A stretch of 28,538 nt of DNA from Phycisphaerales bacterium UBA854. Lineage in GTDB: Bacteria > Planctomycetota > Phycisphaerae > Phycisphaerales > SM1A02. Positions 15,007-23,406 of this stretch are shown here, in pieces. Below the pieces are notes generated by a model. It worked only from the letters and a program-made list of their open reading frames with translations. It was not told the DNA's origin and ran no database searches. The translations under genes were made by a program, and so were the position numbers. Each line of letters opens with the position of its first letter. Within the stretch, counting starts at the first letter, position 1. Where the stretch lies: contig DBGM01000030.1 in assembly GCA_002295885.1 (NCBI GenBank), forward strand, positions 93,560-122,097, written 5' to 3'.

Positions 15007-15537
15007 TCAATCGACGAGCATGGCCAGCAGGCGAGCTGCTGTGTCGTGCGCAGCTTCCTCTCCCCCGACCACACAGACCACATCCGCGAGCGAGCGATAG
15101 ACCGGATCACGCTCCTCGTGCACCCGTCCGATTTCGGCCACGGGGGAATCACCGTGCAGCCCGGGACGATCTCCAAGGTCCGATTGCATCCTCGACTCGA
15201 GGATCTCGGGAGCGACGTCGAGATAGGCCACCATCAGACGATCGGCCTCCTGCTCGCGTCGCATCGCATCGAATACCGCCGGGACGATGGGCATCCCGCC
15301 TCCCATGGAGACGACCTGTCCGAGTTCGGCCAGCACCGAAGAAGCCACCTCGACCTCGACCGTTCGCCAGGCCGATTCCCCGTGCTTTCGCCAGATGTCC
15401 GCAACCGTGGCCTCCGGGAACCGGTCCGCAACCAGCGCGTCGGTGTCGACCGGCACCAGTTCCAGGGAGGGAGCAAGCAGCGATGCGACGGTGGACTTTC
15501 CACTGGCCCGGAGGCCCACCAGGGCGACGTTGATCAT
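15007..15537 (-). CDS. aroK: Shikimate kinase
   Basis: The 176-residue P-loop kinase phosphorylates shikimate at the 3-hydroxyl in the chorismate pathway. It has Walker A GLRASGKS (8-15), the shikimate/Mg-binding DTD (31-33), Arg58 in WRTVE, the GGG (79-81) of the shikimate site, and the lid segment DRPGL with its Arg near 123. Size and order fit the family. The ATG at 15535-15537 overlaps the stop of the Fur-family gene by 4 bases, so its translation is probably coupled to that regulator. It converges on rpmH with 16 bases between and no visible terminator. Confidence 0.93.
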   Translation of the reverse strand: MINVALVGLRASGKSTVASLLAPSLELVPVDTDALVADRFPEATVADIWRKHGESAWRTVEVEVASSVLAELGQVVSMGGGMPIVPAVFDAMRREQEADRLMVAYLDVAPEILESRMQSDLGDRPGLHGDSPVAEIGRVHEERDPVYRSLADVVCVVGGEEAAHDTAARLLAMLVD

Positions 15538-15986
15538 GTGGCGAGTCCGACCGGCTCAGTCCGCCTGCGACCGACGAGGCTGAACTCGATCTCATCCACC
15601 TCGACCCCCATGTCCCTTTCCAGACTACGTAGGATCGCGGGATCAACGGATTCGAGAATGCGACGGGAAACATCGTCCGGAACGTCGACCACCTCTCCCG
15701 TGTCCTCGAGACGCAGATGGAGGTGGTTGGCGGTCGTCGAATCGAACCGATCCGCTCTTCCCTGCATCGACATTCGCCGGACGATCCCCTGGCGGCAGAA
15801 CAGATCGAGGGTGCTGTAGATCGTCGCGAGACTGAGCGTGCAGTCATCCCGGAGCACCATGGCCCGCAGTTCCTCCGCCGTCGGATGACTGCGGGTCGCA
15901 CACAGGGCACGGTAGACGGCCTCCCGCCGCCGGGTGTGGCGAATGCCGTGCTGCTGGAACCGATTGGAAATCTGGGTGGAGGTCAC
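15534..15986 (-). CDS. Fur-family transcriptional regulator without the cysteine zinc motifs
   Basis: The 150-residue protein has the Fur/PerR/Zur winged helix (HPTAEEL ... LSLATIYSTLDLFCRQGIVRR, residues 34-71) and the start of the dimerisation domain with NHLHLRLEDTGEVVDVP (87-103). Typical family members have HHHH...C-xx-C here and a second CxxC near the C-terminus; this protein keeps only the H-x-H and lacks both Cys pairs, so it should have no structural zinc site of the usual kind. Signal (Fe, peroxide, Zn, Mn) cannot be assigned. The start is GTG at 15986; TAGGAT ends 9 bases before it. It is divergent from uppP and overlaps aroK by 4 bases. Confidence 0.85.
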   Translation of the reverse strand: MTSTQISNRFQQHGIRHTRRREAVYRALCATRSHPTAEELRAMVLRDDCTLSLATIYSTLDLFCRQGIVRRMSMQGRADRFDSTTANHLHLRLEDTGEVVDVPDDVSRRILESVDPAILRSLERDMGVEVDEIEFSLVGRRRTEPVGLAT

Positions 15987-15995
15987 GATCGGATC

Positions 15996-16001
15996 ATCCT
16001 A
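15996..16001 (-). promoter_or_regulatory. Candidate leaderless -10 element (TAGGAT) of the Fur-family gene
   Basis: On the minus strand TAGGAT ends 9 bases before the GTG start, without a Shine-Dalgarno. It keeps the TA...T frame seen at the other candidate leaderless genes in the window. No clear Fur-box inverted repeat is visible nearby. Confidence 0.35.
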
Positions 16002-16084
16002 TACCGCCGTATTCCCGAAGGCGAGAGCGATTCTGGCCGATAAGGATCTGTCCACAAATACCCCCTGCACCGGGCTCTCCGACC

Positions 16085-16921
16085 ATGAACATCCTGGAAG
16101 CCATCATCCTTGGACTCGTCGAGGGCATCACCGAATACCTGCCGGTGAGCTCAACGGGGCACCTGATCCTCACCCAGTGGCTGCTGGGACTCGATCAGGA
16201 CCCCGAGGTCGAACGGGCGGTGGACACCTTCATGATCGTGATCCAGGGCGGCGCCATCCTCGCCGTGCTGGGGCTCTACGCCAATCGCGTGAAGCAGATG
16301 CTGTCCGGCATCGCCGGCTCGAATCCCGCGGGACGCCGACTCGTGATTGCGATCCTGATCGCATTCCTGCCCGCCGCGGTGCTGGGCATTCTCCTGGACA
16401 AGACCATCGAATCGGTCCTGATGGCCCCCGTGCCCGTCGTGATCGCCCTGGCGGCGGGCGGCGTGCTCATGATCATCGTCGGCCGCGGACCGCGACGGAA
16501 GAGCGATCCCTCCGGACCCGACGAGATCACGGAACTTCCGATTCGGTCCGCGTTCATCATCGGCCTGGTGCAATGCCTCGCGATGATTCCCGGCACCAGT
16601 CGATCCATGGTCACGATCGTCGCCGGCATGCTGTGCGGACTCCGACCCGTGCAGGCGGCGGAGTTCAGCTTCCTCCTCGGCCTCCCCACCCTCGGCGGCG
16701 CCTGCGTCTACAAGCTGCTCAGGAACCTGAGCGAAGACGGCCCGAATCTGTTCGAGACGCTCGGCGTCCTGCCGATCGTGGTCGGACTGGTCACCGCGAC
16801 CATCGCCGCCGCCGCCGCCATCTCGTGGCTGGTCGGCTACCTGAACCGTCACGGACTGGCCGCCTTCGGCTGGTACCGGATCGGACTGGCAATCCTGATG
16901 ATCGTGCTCATCGTCGATTGA
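16085..16921 (+). CDS. uppP: Undecaprenyl-diphosphatase
   Basis: The 278-residue polytopic membrane protein removes a phosphate from undecaprenyl pyrophosphate so the lipid carrier can be reused in cell-wall and glycan synthesis. The BacA signatures are complete: EGITEYLPVSSTGHLI (14-29) and PGTSRSMVTI (near residue 173), each carrying catalytic or phosphate-binding residues (Glu, Ser, His, Arg). About seven to eight hydrophobic segments are visible. No Shine-Dalgarno or TANNNT box is close to the ATG. Its stop codon overlaps the palindrome TGATCA shared with the stop of the convergent gene. Confidence 0.96.
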   Translation: MNILEAIILGLVEGITEYLPVSSTGHLILTQWLLGLDQDPEVERAVDTFMIVIQGGAILAVLGLYANRVKQMLSGIAGSNPAGRRLVIAILIAFLPAAVLGILLDKTIESVLMAPVPVVIALAAGGVLMIIVGRGPRRKSDPSGPDEITELPIRSAFIIGLVQCLAMIPGTSRSMVTIVAGMLCGLRPVQAAEFSFLLGLPTLGGACVYKLLRNLSEDGPNLFETLGVLPIVVGLVTATIAAAAAISWLVGYLNRHGLAAFGWYRIGLAILMIVLIVD

Positions 16922-17347
16922 TCAGTCGCGGACCGGACGGCGCTCCACGAGATCGGACTCCGCATCCAACCTCGATGCCACCTTCGAGACGACCTCGTAG
17001 CGGCCGTCGTCCTCGAGGCGGATGACCTGCCATCCCTCCTGCGGATGCTGCCCCGCCGTGAAGAATCCGTCGGCCCCCTCGACGAACCCCGCAGCCGCCA
17101 GCCAGCCTCCGTACGACGCATCACCGCCCTCCGCGGAGAGAATCCAGGTCAGACCGGGCTCGGTGTAGGACGAGATTCGGACGTTCCAGTTCCAGACGAC
17201 CCCTCCGGCATCGATGGACATGGCGGGAGCGGTGACCGGACGCGGCCACAAGGTCCCGCCCAGGGCCCACGCCAGCAGGATCGCCATGACGAAGAAGATC
17301 GCCAGACGAATCATCAGACTCCGGAAACCGAGTGCAATCTGTCCCAT
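16922..17347 (-). CDS. Small single-pass membrane protein, unknown function
   Basis: The ~141-residue protein has one N-terminal hydrophobic segment (IRLAIFFVMAILLAWALGG), then about 105 residues outside the membrane rich in Gly, Trp and acidic residues (VVWNWNVRISS, ASYGGWLAAAGF, GWQVIRLEDDG). I do not recognise the family. The ATG at 17347 was chosen over a GTG two codons upstream (17353); neither has a Shine-Dalgarno. It begins about 20 bases after the ligA stop on the same strand, so it is probably the distal gene of a ligA transcript. Confidence 0.7.
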   Translation of the reverse strand: MGQIALGFRSLMIRLAIFFVMAILLAWALGGTLWPRPVTAPAMSIDAGGVVWNWNVRISSYTEPGLTWILSAEGGDASYGGWLAAAGFVEGADGFFTAGQHPQEGWQVIRLEDDGRYEVVSKVASRLDAESDLVERRPVRD

Positions 17348-17368
17348 GTCCACAGGCTAGCGACTCGA

Positions 17369-19402
17369 TCAGCCGCTTCCAAGTTCCTCCAGCAGACGTT
17401 TCTCGTCCCAGACCTCGACCCCGAGGTCATTCGCCTTCCTGAGCTTCGACCCGGCCTTCTCGCCCGCGATGAGTACGGACGTCTTGCGCGAAACGGAGGA
17501 TGCGACGGTGGCCCCCATGGCCTCCAGTCGACGGGCCAGCTCGGGTCGGGTGCCGTGCTGCATGGTTCCGGTCAGAACCATGGTCAATCCCGCGAACCGG
17601 CCTTCGCCCGTGGAGGCATCCCCGTACTGATCGCTGGTCATGCGGACTCCGGCGGACTCGAGACGCTCCACCAGTTCCCGCCCGCGGGGCGAGTGCAGCG
17701 TCTCGTGGAGGATGCCCGCGGTGATTGCGCCGAAATCGGGCAGTTCCTCCAACGCTTCGCGTTCCGCGGCCATCAATGCATCCATGTCCGGAAAGGACCT
17801 GGCCAGCGTGCGGGCGGCGGATTGTCCGATCTGACGGATGCCGATGGAAGCCAGTACACGTCCGAGCCCCCGGTCCCGGGACGCATCAATCGCCCCGACC
17901 AGTGACGTGGCGGACTTCGTTCCCAACCCCTCCAACGCCGCGAGCTGTTCGATGGTCAGGGCGTACAGATCGGCCAGATGACGAACCAGCCCCTGCTCGA
18001 CGAGCTGATCCACGATCCGGTCACCCAGACCGTCGATGCCCATTTGATTCCGACCGGCGAACCAGGCGATCCGTTCACGCAGCTGGGCCGGACATTCCGG
18101 ACTGAGACAGAAGAGCTTCGGCCCCTCCTGGCCAACCTCTCCGCCGCAGGCCGGACACTCCGAGGGCGGCTCGATGGGCACGGCATCCGACGGACGATCG
18201 TTCAGGCGGACCTCCACGACCTGTGGAATGATCTCCCCCGCCTTCTCCACCACGACCCGGTCACCGACCCGGATGTCCTTGCGCCGGATCTCCTCGATGT
18301 TGTGCAATGTCGCATGGCGAACCGTGGTTCCGGCCAGTTCCACCGGTTCCATCGTGGCCCGCGGCGTGAGCGTGCCGCCCTTTCCGACCTGCCAGGCGAC
18401 CGACTCCAGGGTGGTCTCCCCCTGATCGGCGGGGTACTTGAACGCGACGCACCAGCGCGGCGCCTTGCTTGTCGTTCCCAGCCGCTCCTGCAGCGCGAAC
18501 GAATCCACACGGACCACCATGCCGTCCACTCCGTAGCCGAGCTCGGCCCGCTGCGAACGGAACGCCTCGACGTGCACCAGCAGCTCGCCCAATCCATCCA
18601 CCACCCGAAGATCCGGCGAGACCGGCACTCCCATGCTTCGGATCGATCCGACGAAGCCGCTGTAGGTCGCGTCGCCCAACCCGTCCACGACCCCTCGTCC
18701 GTGCGCACAGAAGCAGAGGCTCCGCTCGGCCACCACGGCGGGGTCGAGGCTCTTGAGCGTTCCTGCGGTGACATTCCTGGCATTGGCGAACAGCGGCTCG
18801 TCCCGGGCGGCCCGCTCGCGGTTGATCCGCTCGAAGACCGCGTTGGTCATGTAGATCTCACCGCGAATCTCGAGGACCGCAGGCGGAGACTCCGCATGCA
18901 GGCGAAGAGGAACGGCCCGGATGGCCCGGACCTGGGCCGTGACGTCGTCGCCCCGCCGACCGTCCCCCCGGGTGATGGCCTGCACGAGACGTCCGGATTC
19001 GTAGCGAAGACTGATCGCGACACCGTCGATCTTCGGATCGCAGCACAGAGGCGGGCCGCCCCCGTCCTCCGCGAGTTCCAGCCCCCGGAGCACCCGCGCG
19101 TACCAGGCCGAGATGTCGGCGGGATCGTAGGAATTGTCGATCGACTGCATCGGGAGCGTGTGTTCGACGGAACTGAATGCGTCGACCGGCTCGCCCCCGA
19201 CGCGACGGGTGGGAGAGTCCTCGCTGGCGTGCTCGGGATGGGCCGCCTCGAGTGCCGCCAGCTCGGCCAGTTGGCGGTCGTAGTCCAGATCCGACATGAG
19301 GGGATCCGCATCGACGTAGTAGGCACGATTCGCCTCGTCGAGCCGCTTTCGCAGGGCCTCGATTCTCTCCCCAGAATCACCGGTTGGAACGTTTCGTGCC
19401 AT
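17369..19402 (-). CDS. ligA: NAD-dependent DNA ligase
   Basis: The 677-residue enzyme seals nicks in replication and repair using NAD. Domains in order are the Ia domain (YYVDADPLMSDLDYD near 28-42), the adenylation domain with nucleophile Lys124 in KIDG, the OB fold, the four-Cys zinc finger (CPACGG ... CLSPECPAQL), helix-hairpin-helix repeats, and the C-terminal BRCT domain (about 598-675, LTMVLTGTM ... GSKLRKANDLG). The ATG at 19402 begins the family-like N-terminus; the frame extends 36 codons upstream into non-conserved sequence. No Shine-Dalgarno is present; TACCAT ends 9 bases before the ATG. It is divergent from dacB. Confidence 0.97.
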   Translation of the reverse strand: MARNVPTGDSGERIEALRKRLDEANRAYYVDADPLMSDLDYDRQLAELAALEAAHPEHASEDSPTRRVGGEPVDAFSSVEHTLPMQSIDNSYDPADISAWYARVLRGLELAEDGGGPPLCCDPKIDGVAISLRYESGRLVQAITRGDGRRGDDVTAQVRAIRAVPLRLHAESPPAVLEIRGEIYMTNAVFERINRERAARDEPLFANARNVTAGTLKSLDPAVVAERSLCFCAHGRGVVDGLGDATYSGFVGSIRSMGVPVSPDLRVVDGLGELLVHVEAFRSQRAELGYGVDGMVVRVDSFALQERLGTTSKAPRWCVAFKYPADQGETTLESVAWQVGKGGTLTPRATMEPVELAGTTVRHATLHNIEEIRRKDIRVGDRVVVEKAGEIIPQVVEVRLNDRPSDAVPIEPPSECPACGGEVGQEGPKLFCLSPECPAQLRERIAWFAGRNQMGIDGLGDRIVDQLVEQGLVRHLADLYALTIEQLAALEGLGTKSATSLVGAIDASRDRGLGRVLASIGIRQIGQSAARTLARSFPDMDALMAAEREALEELPDFGAITAGILHETLHSPRGRELVERLESAGVRMTSDQYGDASTGEGRFAGLTMVLTGTMQHGTRPELARRLEAMGATVASSVSRKTSVLIAGEKAGSKLRKANDLGVEVWDEKRLLEELGSG

Positions 19403-19411
19403 CGATGCACC

Positions 19412-19417
19412 ATGGTA
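19412..19417 (-). promoter_or_regulatory. Candidate leaderless -10 element (TACCAT) of ligA
   Basis: On the minus strand TACCAT ends 9 bases before the ligA ATG and no Shine-Dalgarno lies between. It is the fifth case in the window of TANNNT at 8-9 bases from a start codon. No good -35 is seen. Confidence 0.4.
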
Positions 19418-19511
19418 CCCTGCGGAGGCAACGGACCGATCCTTGCAGGCCGCCTCGGCGGGCAGCCGATATCCAAGGGGTCCGATTTCATCGCAGCCAT
19501 GGAGGGCCACG

Positions 19512-21002
19512 ATGCCGACCAGCCGTCATTTCCGATTCCCCCCCCTGGCAATCCTCGCCGCCACCCTGCTGGGCGGCCTGTCCACTGCAAGCGGATCCCT
19601 CCAGGGGGACGCCGAACTGGCCGTTCGTCGGGCCGGATTCGAGCTCGAGGACGTCAGTGTCTGCGTGATCGACGCCGAGACCGGACGCCGTCTGGTCGAC
19701 ATCAACGCCTCCACGCCCCGGGTCCCGGCCAGCAACATGAAGCTGCTCACCAGCGGAGTCGCCGCCCGGCTGCTGGGCTCCGACTTCCGCTTCCGAACGC
19801 GACTGCTCCGCGACGGCGATCGTCTGGTCGTCGTCGGCGACGGTGACCCCGCCTTCGGCGATCCGGTCCTCCTTGCGCGCATGCAGGATGCCCAGGGCCG
19901 GCCGCTCGATCCCGAATCATTGGTCGACCTGTGGGTCGACGCCGTCGTCGCGGCCGACATCGACCACGTTGACGAACTCGTGATCGACGACCGAATCTTC
20001 GACCGGGAGTTCACGCACGCTTCCTGGCCCCGTGAACAGCTCATCAACTGGTACTGCGCGGAAGTGTCCGGACTCAACTTCCACACGAACACCCTCTACT
20101 TCAACCCGAAGCCGGCCCGGGGAACGGTCGACATCAGCCGGATCAGTCCCGCCTACGACTTTCTGGAGATCAAGAACCAGCTCACGAACAACACGCAGCG
20201 ATCGAAGCAGTCCTTCGCCGCCATTCGACCCGACGGCACTAACCGGTTCACCTGCCGCGGAAACATCACCTCGTCCATGAAGTACGAGGCCACCGTTCAC
20301 GACATGCCGACGCTGTTCGGACGCTACCTCGCACACCGGCTCGCCAAACGGGGCGTCCGGGTCGGCCGGGTGCGGCTCGCCAATGCGGGCGATCCCGATT
20401 TCCAGGGCCAGACCCTCGGCCCGGTCGTGATGACGCCGCTGGCCCAGGTGCTCGAGCGATGCAACTCGAAGAGCCACAATCTGTACGCCGAGGCGATCCT
20501 CAAGCGACTCGGAGCCCACTACACGCGTTCCTCCGGAGGATGGGACAACGGCGGCACCGTGATCCGCCATGCGGTGCAGGACGCTCTCCCCCGTCCCGAT
20601 GCGTCGCTGCACGTGGCCGACGGCTCCGGCATGAGCCGCGAGAACCGGCTGAGCGCCGCCACGCTCGCCACATGGCTCGCGGACATGGACCCGGACGATG
20701 CCGATGACCAGATGTTCATCGAATCCCTTCCTGAACCCGGGGAGGGAACGCTGCGCAAGCGATTCACCACCCGTGGCCGCAACCTGGAGGGGATCTCGAT
20801 CAAGGCCAAGTCCGGCTATCTCAATCGCATCTGCACCCTCAGCGGGTACGTCATGACCGACGACGGACGGCGACTGTGCTTCAGCATCCTGGTCAACTCC
20901 CCGACCAACCGCCCGCGCGAGGCCAAGGCCATGCACGAGCGAATCGTGCTGCAACTGGTGGATCGGATCGATCCGTCGCGAATCACCTCCGCCGGAGGCT
21001 GA
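19512..21002 (+). CDS. dacB: D-alanyl-D-alanine carboxypeptidase/endopeptidase (PBP4 type)
   Basis: The 496-residue protein starts with a signal peptide (hydrophobic PLAILAATLLGGLSTASG, 10-28). It is a class C penicillin-binding protein that trims peptidoglycan stem peptides in the periplasm. The active-site motifs are SxxK at Ser74-Lys77 (PASNMKLLTSG), SxN at 321-323 (SHNLYAE) and KSG at 433-435, with DGSGMSRENR between. A large insert between SxxK and SxN is typical of DacB. The ATG at 19512 has GGAGG 6 bases upstream. Planctomycetes were once thought to lack peptidoglycan; this gene and uppP fit the newer view that they have it. It ends one base before the convergent gene's stop codon. Confidence 0.93.
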   Translation: MPTSRHFRFPPLAILAATLLGGLSTASGSLQGDAELAVRRAGFELEDVSVCVIDAETGRRLVDINASTPRVPASNMKLLTSGVAARLLGSDFRFRTRLLRDGDRLVVVGDGDPAFGDPVLLARMQDAQGRPLDPESLVDLWVDAVVAADIDHVDELVIDDRIFDREFTHASWPREQLINWYCAEVSGLNFHTNTLYFNPKPARGTVDISRISPAYDFLEIKNQLTNNTQRSKQSFAAIRPDGTNRFTCRGNITSSMKYEATVHDMPTLFGRYLAHRLAKRGVRVGRVRLANAGDPDFQGQTLGPVVMTPLAQVLERCNSKSHNLYAEAILKRLGAHYTRSSGGWDNGGTVIRHAVQDALPRPDASLHVADGSGMSRENRLSAATLATWLADMDPDDADDQMFIESLPEPGEGTLRKRFTTRGRNLEGISIKAKSGYLNRICTLSGYVMTDDGRRLCFSILVNSPTNRPREAKAMHERIVLQLVDRIDPSRITSAGG

Positions 21003-21003
21003 A

Positions 21004-22170
21004 TCAACCCCGCGTCATTTCGGCGAGCAGGCGATCGATCTCCGCACGGACCGCTTCGGCCGTGCCGGCACCGAATCCGTCCCAGCGTTGGACCACTCCA
21101 CCATCGGCATCGATCACGATCGTCACGGGAATCGAGCTGATGCTCCATTCGTCGGCAACGACACCCGAACGGTCGAGGAGGATCTCGAGTTCCAGATCGT
21201 TCGCACGGGTGAAGCGGGCCACACGGTCCAGCAGGGAATCTGCGGCACCACGCTCCCGGACGTTGACGGCCAAGAATCGGACGGGCGAGTCGGTGCGCTC
21301 GTACTCGCGGGCCAGCCCCTGCATCGACCGCAAGGCGCGACGGCACGGTGCACACCAGGTCGCCCAGAAGTCCAGCACCACGACCTGCCCACGCAGATCC
21401 TCGAGCCGGACCATCGTCCCGTCCAGCGCGGACAGTTCGAGGCGAGGCGTCGGGCCGGACGGTGTCGAGTCGGCCTGCGGTGCGACTTCGGCGGCGACCG
21501 CAAGGGCGGCGACATCGTCGAGACGCTGTCGTTGCGAACGATCGAAGCGGATGGCGGCATCGGCCTCGTCCGGCGGCAGCGGCGCCCAGGCGTAGGCCCA
21601 GGTCGTGCGCAGACGCATGCCCTCAGGAAGCCCCGGATCGTCACGACGATCGTGGATCGCCTGCACCACCCGCCCGGTCTCGTCGGTCAGCAGGGTGAGC
21701 CGGTCGAACGCCCCGAGCGAGAGAACGATCTCCCCGTCACGCGAGTCCACGACCGATCCGGCCGCAGCGGGCCACGCCTCGTCGAGCACCAGATCGAGCA
21801 TCGGATCCGGTAGCGAGCGGAAGGCATCCCGGACGGCCTTCAATGGCGACTTCGCCTTCGGCAGCCGTACGTAGGCATCATGGACATCTTCGTGGGCGAT
21901 ATGCACCGCATCGCCGTCGACGGAGGTGCGATAGCCGTTCATCCGCAGCATGGCCCGGGGCCCGTCCTCGTCGGCCGGAGCGACGACGTAGACGGCCTCC
22001 AACGGTCGACTTCGTTCGACCCGCCCCAGGTAGGAGGTCTCGAGCACCATCGAGGATTCGATGCGGACCGCGCCCGCTTCGGCCAGCTCGGATTGCACAT
22101 CGACTAACCGGGTGCGGTCGCCCCCTGCCAGACCGAGCACCAGGACCGCACCAGCCAGAAAACGGATCAA
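21004..22170 (-). CDS. TlpA-type thioredoxin protein with N-terminal outer-membrane-carrier-like domain (second copy)
   Basis: The 388-residue protein has a short hydrophobic N-terminus (FLAGAVLVLGLAG) and an N-terminal domain of about 200 residues rich in beta strands. A C-terminal thioredoxin domain of the TlpA/ResA type follows, with WATWCAPCR (Cys273-Cys276) and a cis-Pro segment SIPVTIVI. TlpA proteins reduce disulfides in the periplasm, often for cytochrome or metal-site maturation. The N-terminal domain resembles the DUF2092/LolA-like fold by pattern (RIESSMVLETSYLGR, DGEIVLSLGAFDRLT), which is a weak call. Its start overlaps the upstream paralog's stop by 4 bases; the two differ strongly in sequence but share the layout. 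Confidence 0.82.
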   Translation of the reverse strand: MIRFLAGAVLVLGLAGGDRTRLVDVQSELAEAGAVRIESSMVLETSYLGRVERSRPLEAVYVVAPADEDGPRAMLRMNGYRTSVDGDAVHIAHEDVHDAYVRLPKAKSPLKAVRDAFRSLPDPMLDLVLDEAWPAAAGSVVDSRDGEIVLSLGAFDRLTLLTDETGRVVQAIHDRRDDPGLPEGMRLRTTWAYAWAPLPPDEADAAIRFDRSQRQRLDDVAALAVAAEVAPQADSTPSGPTPRLELSALDGTMVRLEDLRGQVVVLDFWATWCAPCRRALRSMQGLAREYERTDSPVRFLAVNVRERGAADSLLDRVARFTRANDLELEILLDRSGVVADEWSISSIPVTIVIDADGGVVQRWDGFGAGTAEAVRAEIDRLLAEMTRG

Positions 22171-23387
22171 CTGGCGTCCCGGAGTTGCTCGACCTCGGCC
22201 TTCAATTCGTCGAACAGCTTGGGCGAGAAGCCGCTGTGCATCTTCGCGATGCGGCCATCCTTGTCGATGACCACGGTGACGGGAATTCCGTTCACGCCGT
22301 AGTCGCGGGTGATCTTGTCGGTCATGGAGATGAGCGTCGGCATGGTGTACTTGTTCTGGCTCCAGAAGTCGCCCACCATCTGCACCACATCCTCCATGTT
22401 CTCACCCCGCTCCCAGACGTTCACGGCGTAGACCACGACATCGTCGGTGTTCTTGGCCGCCCAGTCGGAGAACTGCTGCAGGAGCGGCAGTCCGCGGCGA
22501 CAGGGGCCGCACCAGGTGGCCCAGAAGTCGATGACGACGATCTTGCCGCGCAGCTTCGAAAGCGTGACCTCTTCCCCCGCGTACTGCGGCAGGGTGAAGT
22601 CGGGAGCCATCTTCCCGGTGACGCTCTTGGGTTCCGGCTGGGCCGGCAGGAGCTCCTCGATCGAATCCACCGCCTTGCGGGTCCCGGGGTCGAAGCTGAT
22701 CTTCTTTGGCAACGCGTCGTAGCCCCTCGCCAGCATCTTCATGCTCACCCGGGCACTCATGGCCTCGGGCCCCTGGTCCGGACTGATCTGGGCGTCGGCT
22801 CCAGTCACCAGATGCGTGACGGGATCCACGAAGATCTTCATCTCCCCCTGCGGACCGGACACCTCGATCACCGTCGAATCCGCACCGTCCGCGTTCTTGC
22901 CCGTCCCCACCGAGGTGATCTTCGGCTGCGGCATCAGGCCGAAGGTCATGGATTCGATCCAGCCGTCGGCCATTCCCGAACGAAGCCGGTAATCGAAGGG
23001 GATGATCTCGGAACCACCGAACACGTCGGTCACGGTCTTGACCAGCCCCGATCCGATCGGACGCTTGAGGTAGGTGTCCTCGACGCCTGCGATCTCGGCG
23101 TAGAAGTAGCCGTCGACCACCGTGATGACCACGTTGGGCAGCCGGAGTTCGATCGATCCGTCGGCCCCGAATATCGACGAGATCTGCTCCTCCATCTTCT
23201 CGCCGGAGAAGGAGATGGTCATCGTGGACGAGTTGGAGAACGCCTTGGGCGTCTCGTAGGCCTTCATGACCTGTTGCATCAGAGCGTCGATCTGCTCCTG
23301 ATCGGCGGCCGAAGCCTGCAGTGGGGACAGGCCCGCGGCACCACACACACCCAGGGCAAGCGACATCATCTTCCAGGAGCGGTTCAT
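22167..23387 (-). CDS. TlpA-type thioredoxin protein with N-terminal outer-membrane-carrier-like domain (first copy)
   Basis: The 406-residue protein has a clear signal peptide (hydrophobic MSLALGVCGAAGL, cleavage likely near ASA-AD at 27-28). A DUF2092-like beta domain follows to about residue 235 (MKAYETPKAFSNSSTMTISF, VVDGYFYAEIAGVEDTYLKR, MKIFVDPVTHLVTG). The C-terminal TlpA/ResA thioredoxin domain has WATWCGPCR (Cys293-Cys296) and GIPVTVVIDKDG. The DUF2092-like part may bind a lipid or lipoprotein; the thioredoxin part probably reduces a periplasmic disulfide. The ATG has GGAG 8 bases upstream. It follows folK by 19 bases and overlaps its paralog by 4. Confidence 0.87.
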   Translation of the reverse strand: MNRSWKMMSLALGVCGAAGLSPLQASAADQEQIDALMQQVMKAYETPKAFSNSSTMTISFSGEKMEEQISSIFGADGSIELRLPNVVITVVDGYFYAEIAGVEDTYLKRPIGSGLVKTVTDVFGGSEIIPFDYRLRSGMADGWIESMTFGLMPQPKITSVGTGKNADGADSTVIEVSGPQGEMKIFVDPVTHLVTGADAQISPDQGPEAMSARVSMKMLARGYDALPKKISFDPGTRKAVDSIEELLPAQPEPKSVTGKMAPDFTLPQYAGEEVTLSKLRGKIVVIDFWATWCGPCRRGLPLLQQFSDWAAKNTDDVVVYAVNVWERGENMEDVVQMVGDFWSQNKYTMPTLISMTDKITRDYGVNGIPVTVVIDKDGRIAKMHSGFSPKLFDELKAEVEQLRDAS

Positions 23388-23406
23388 CGATTTCTCCGAT
23401 CGGGGT

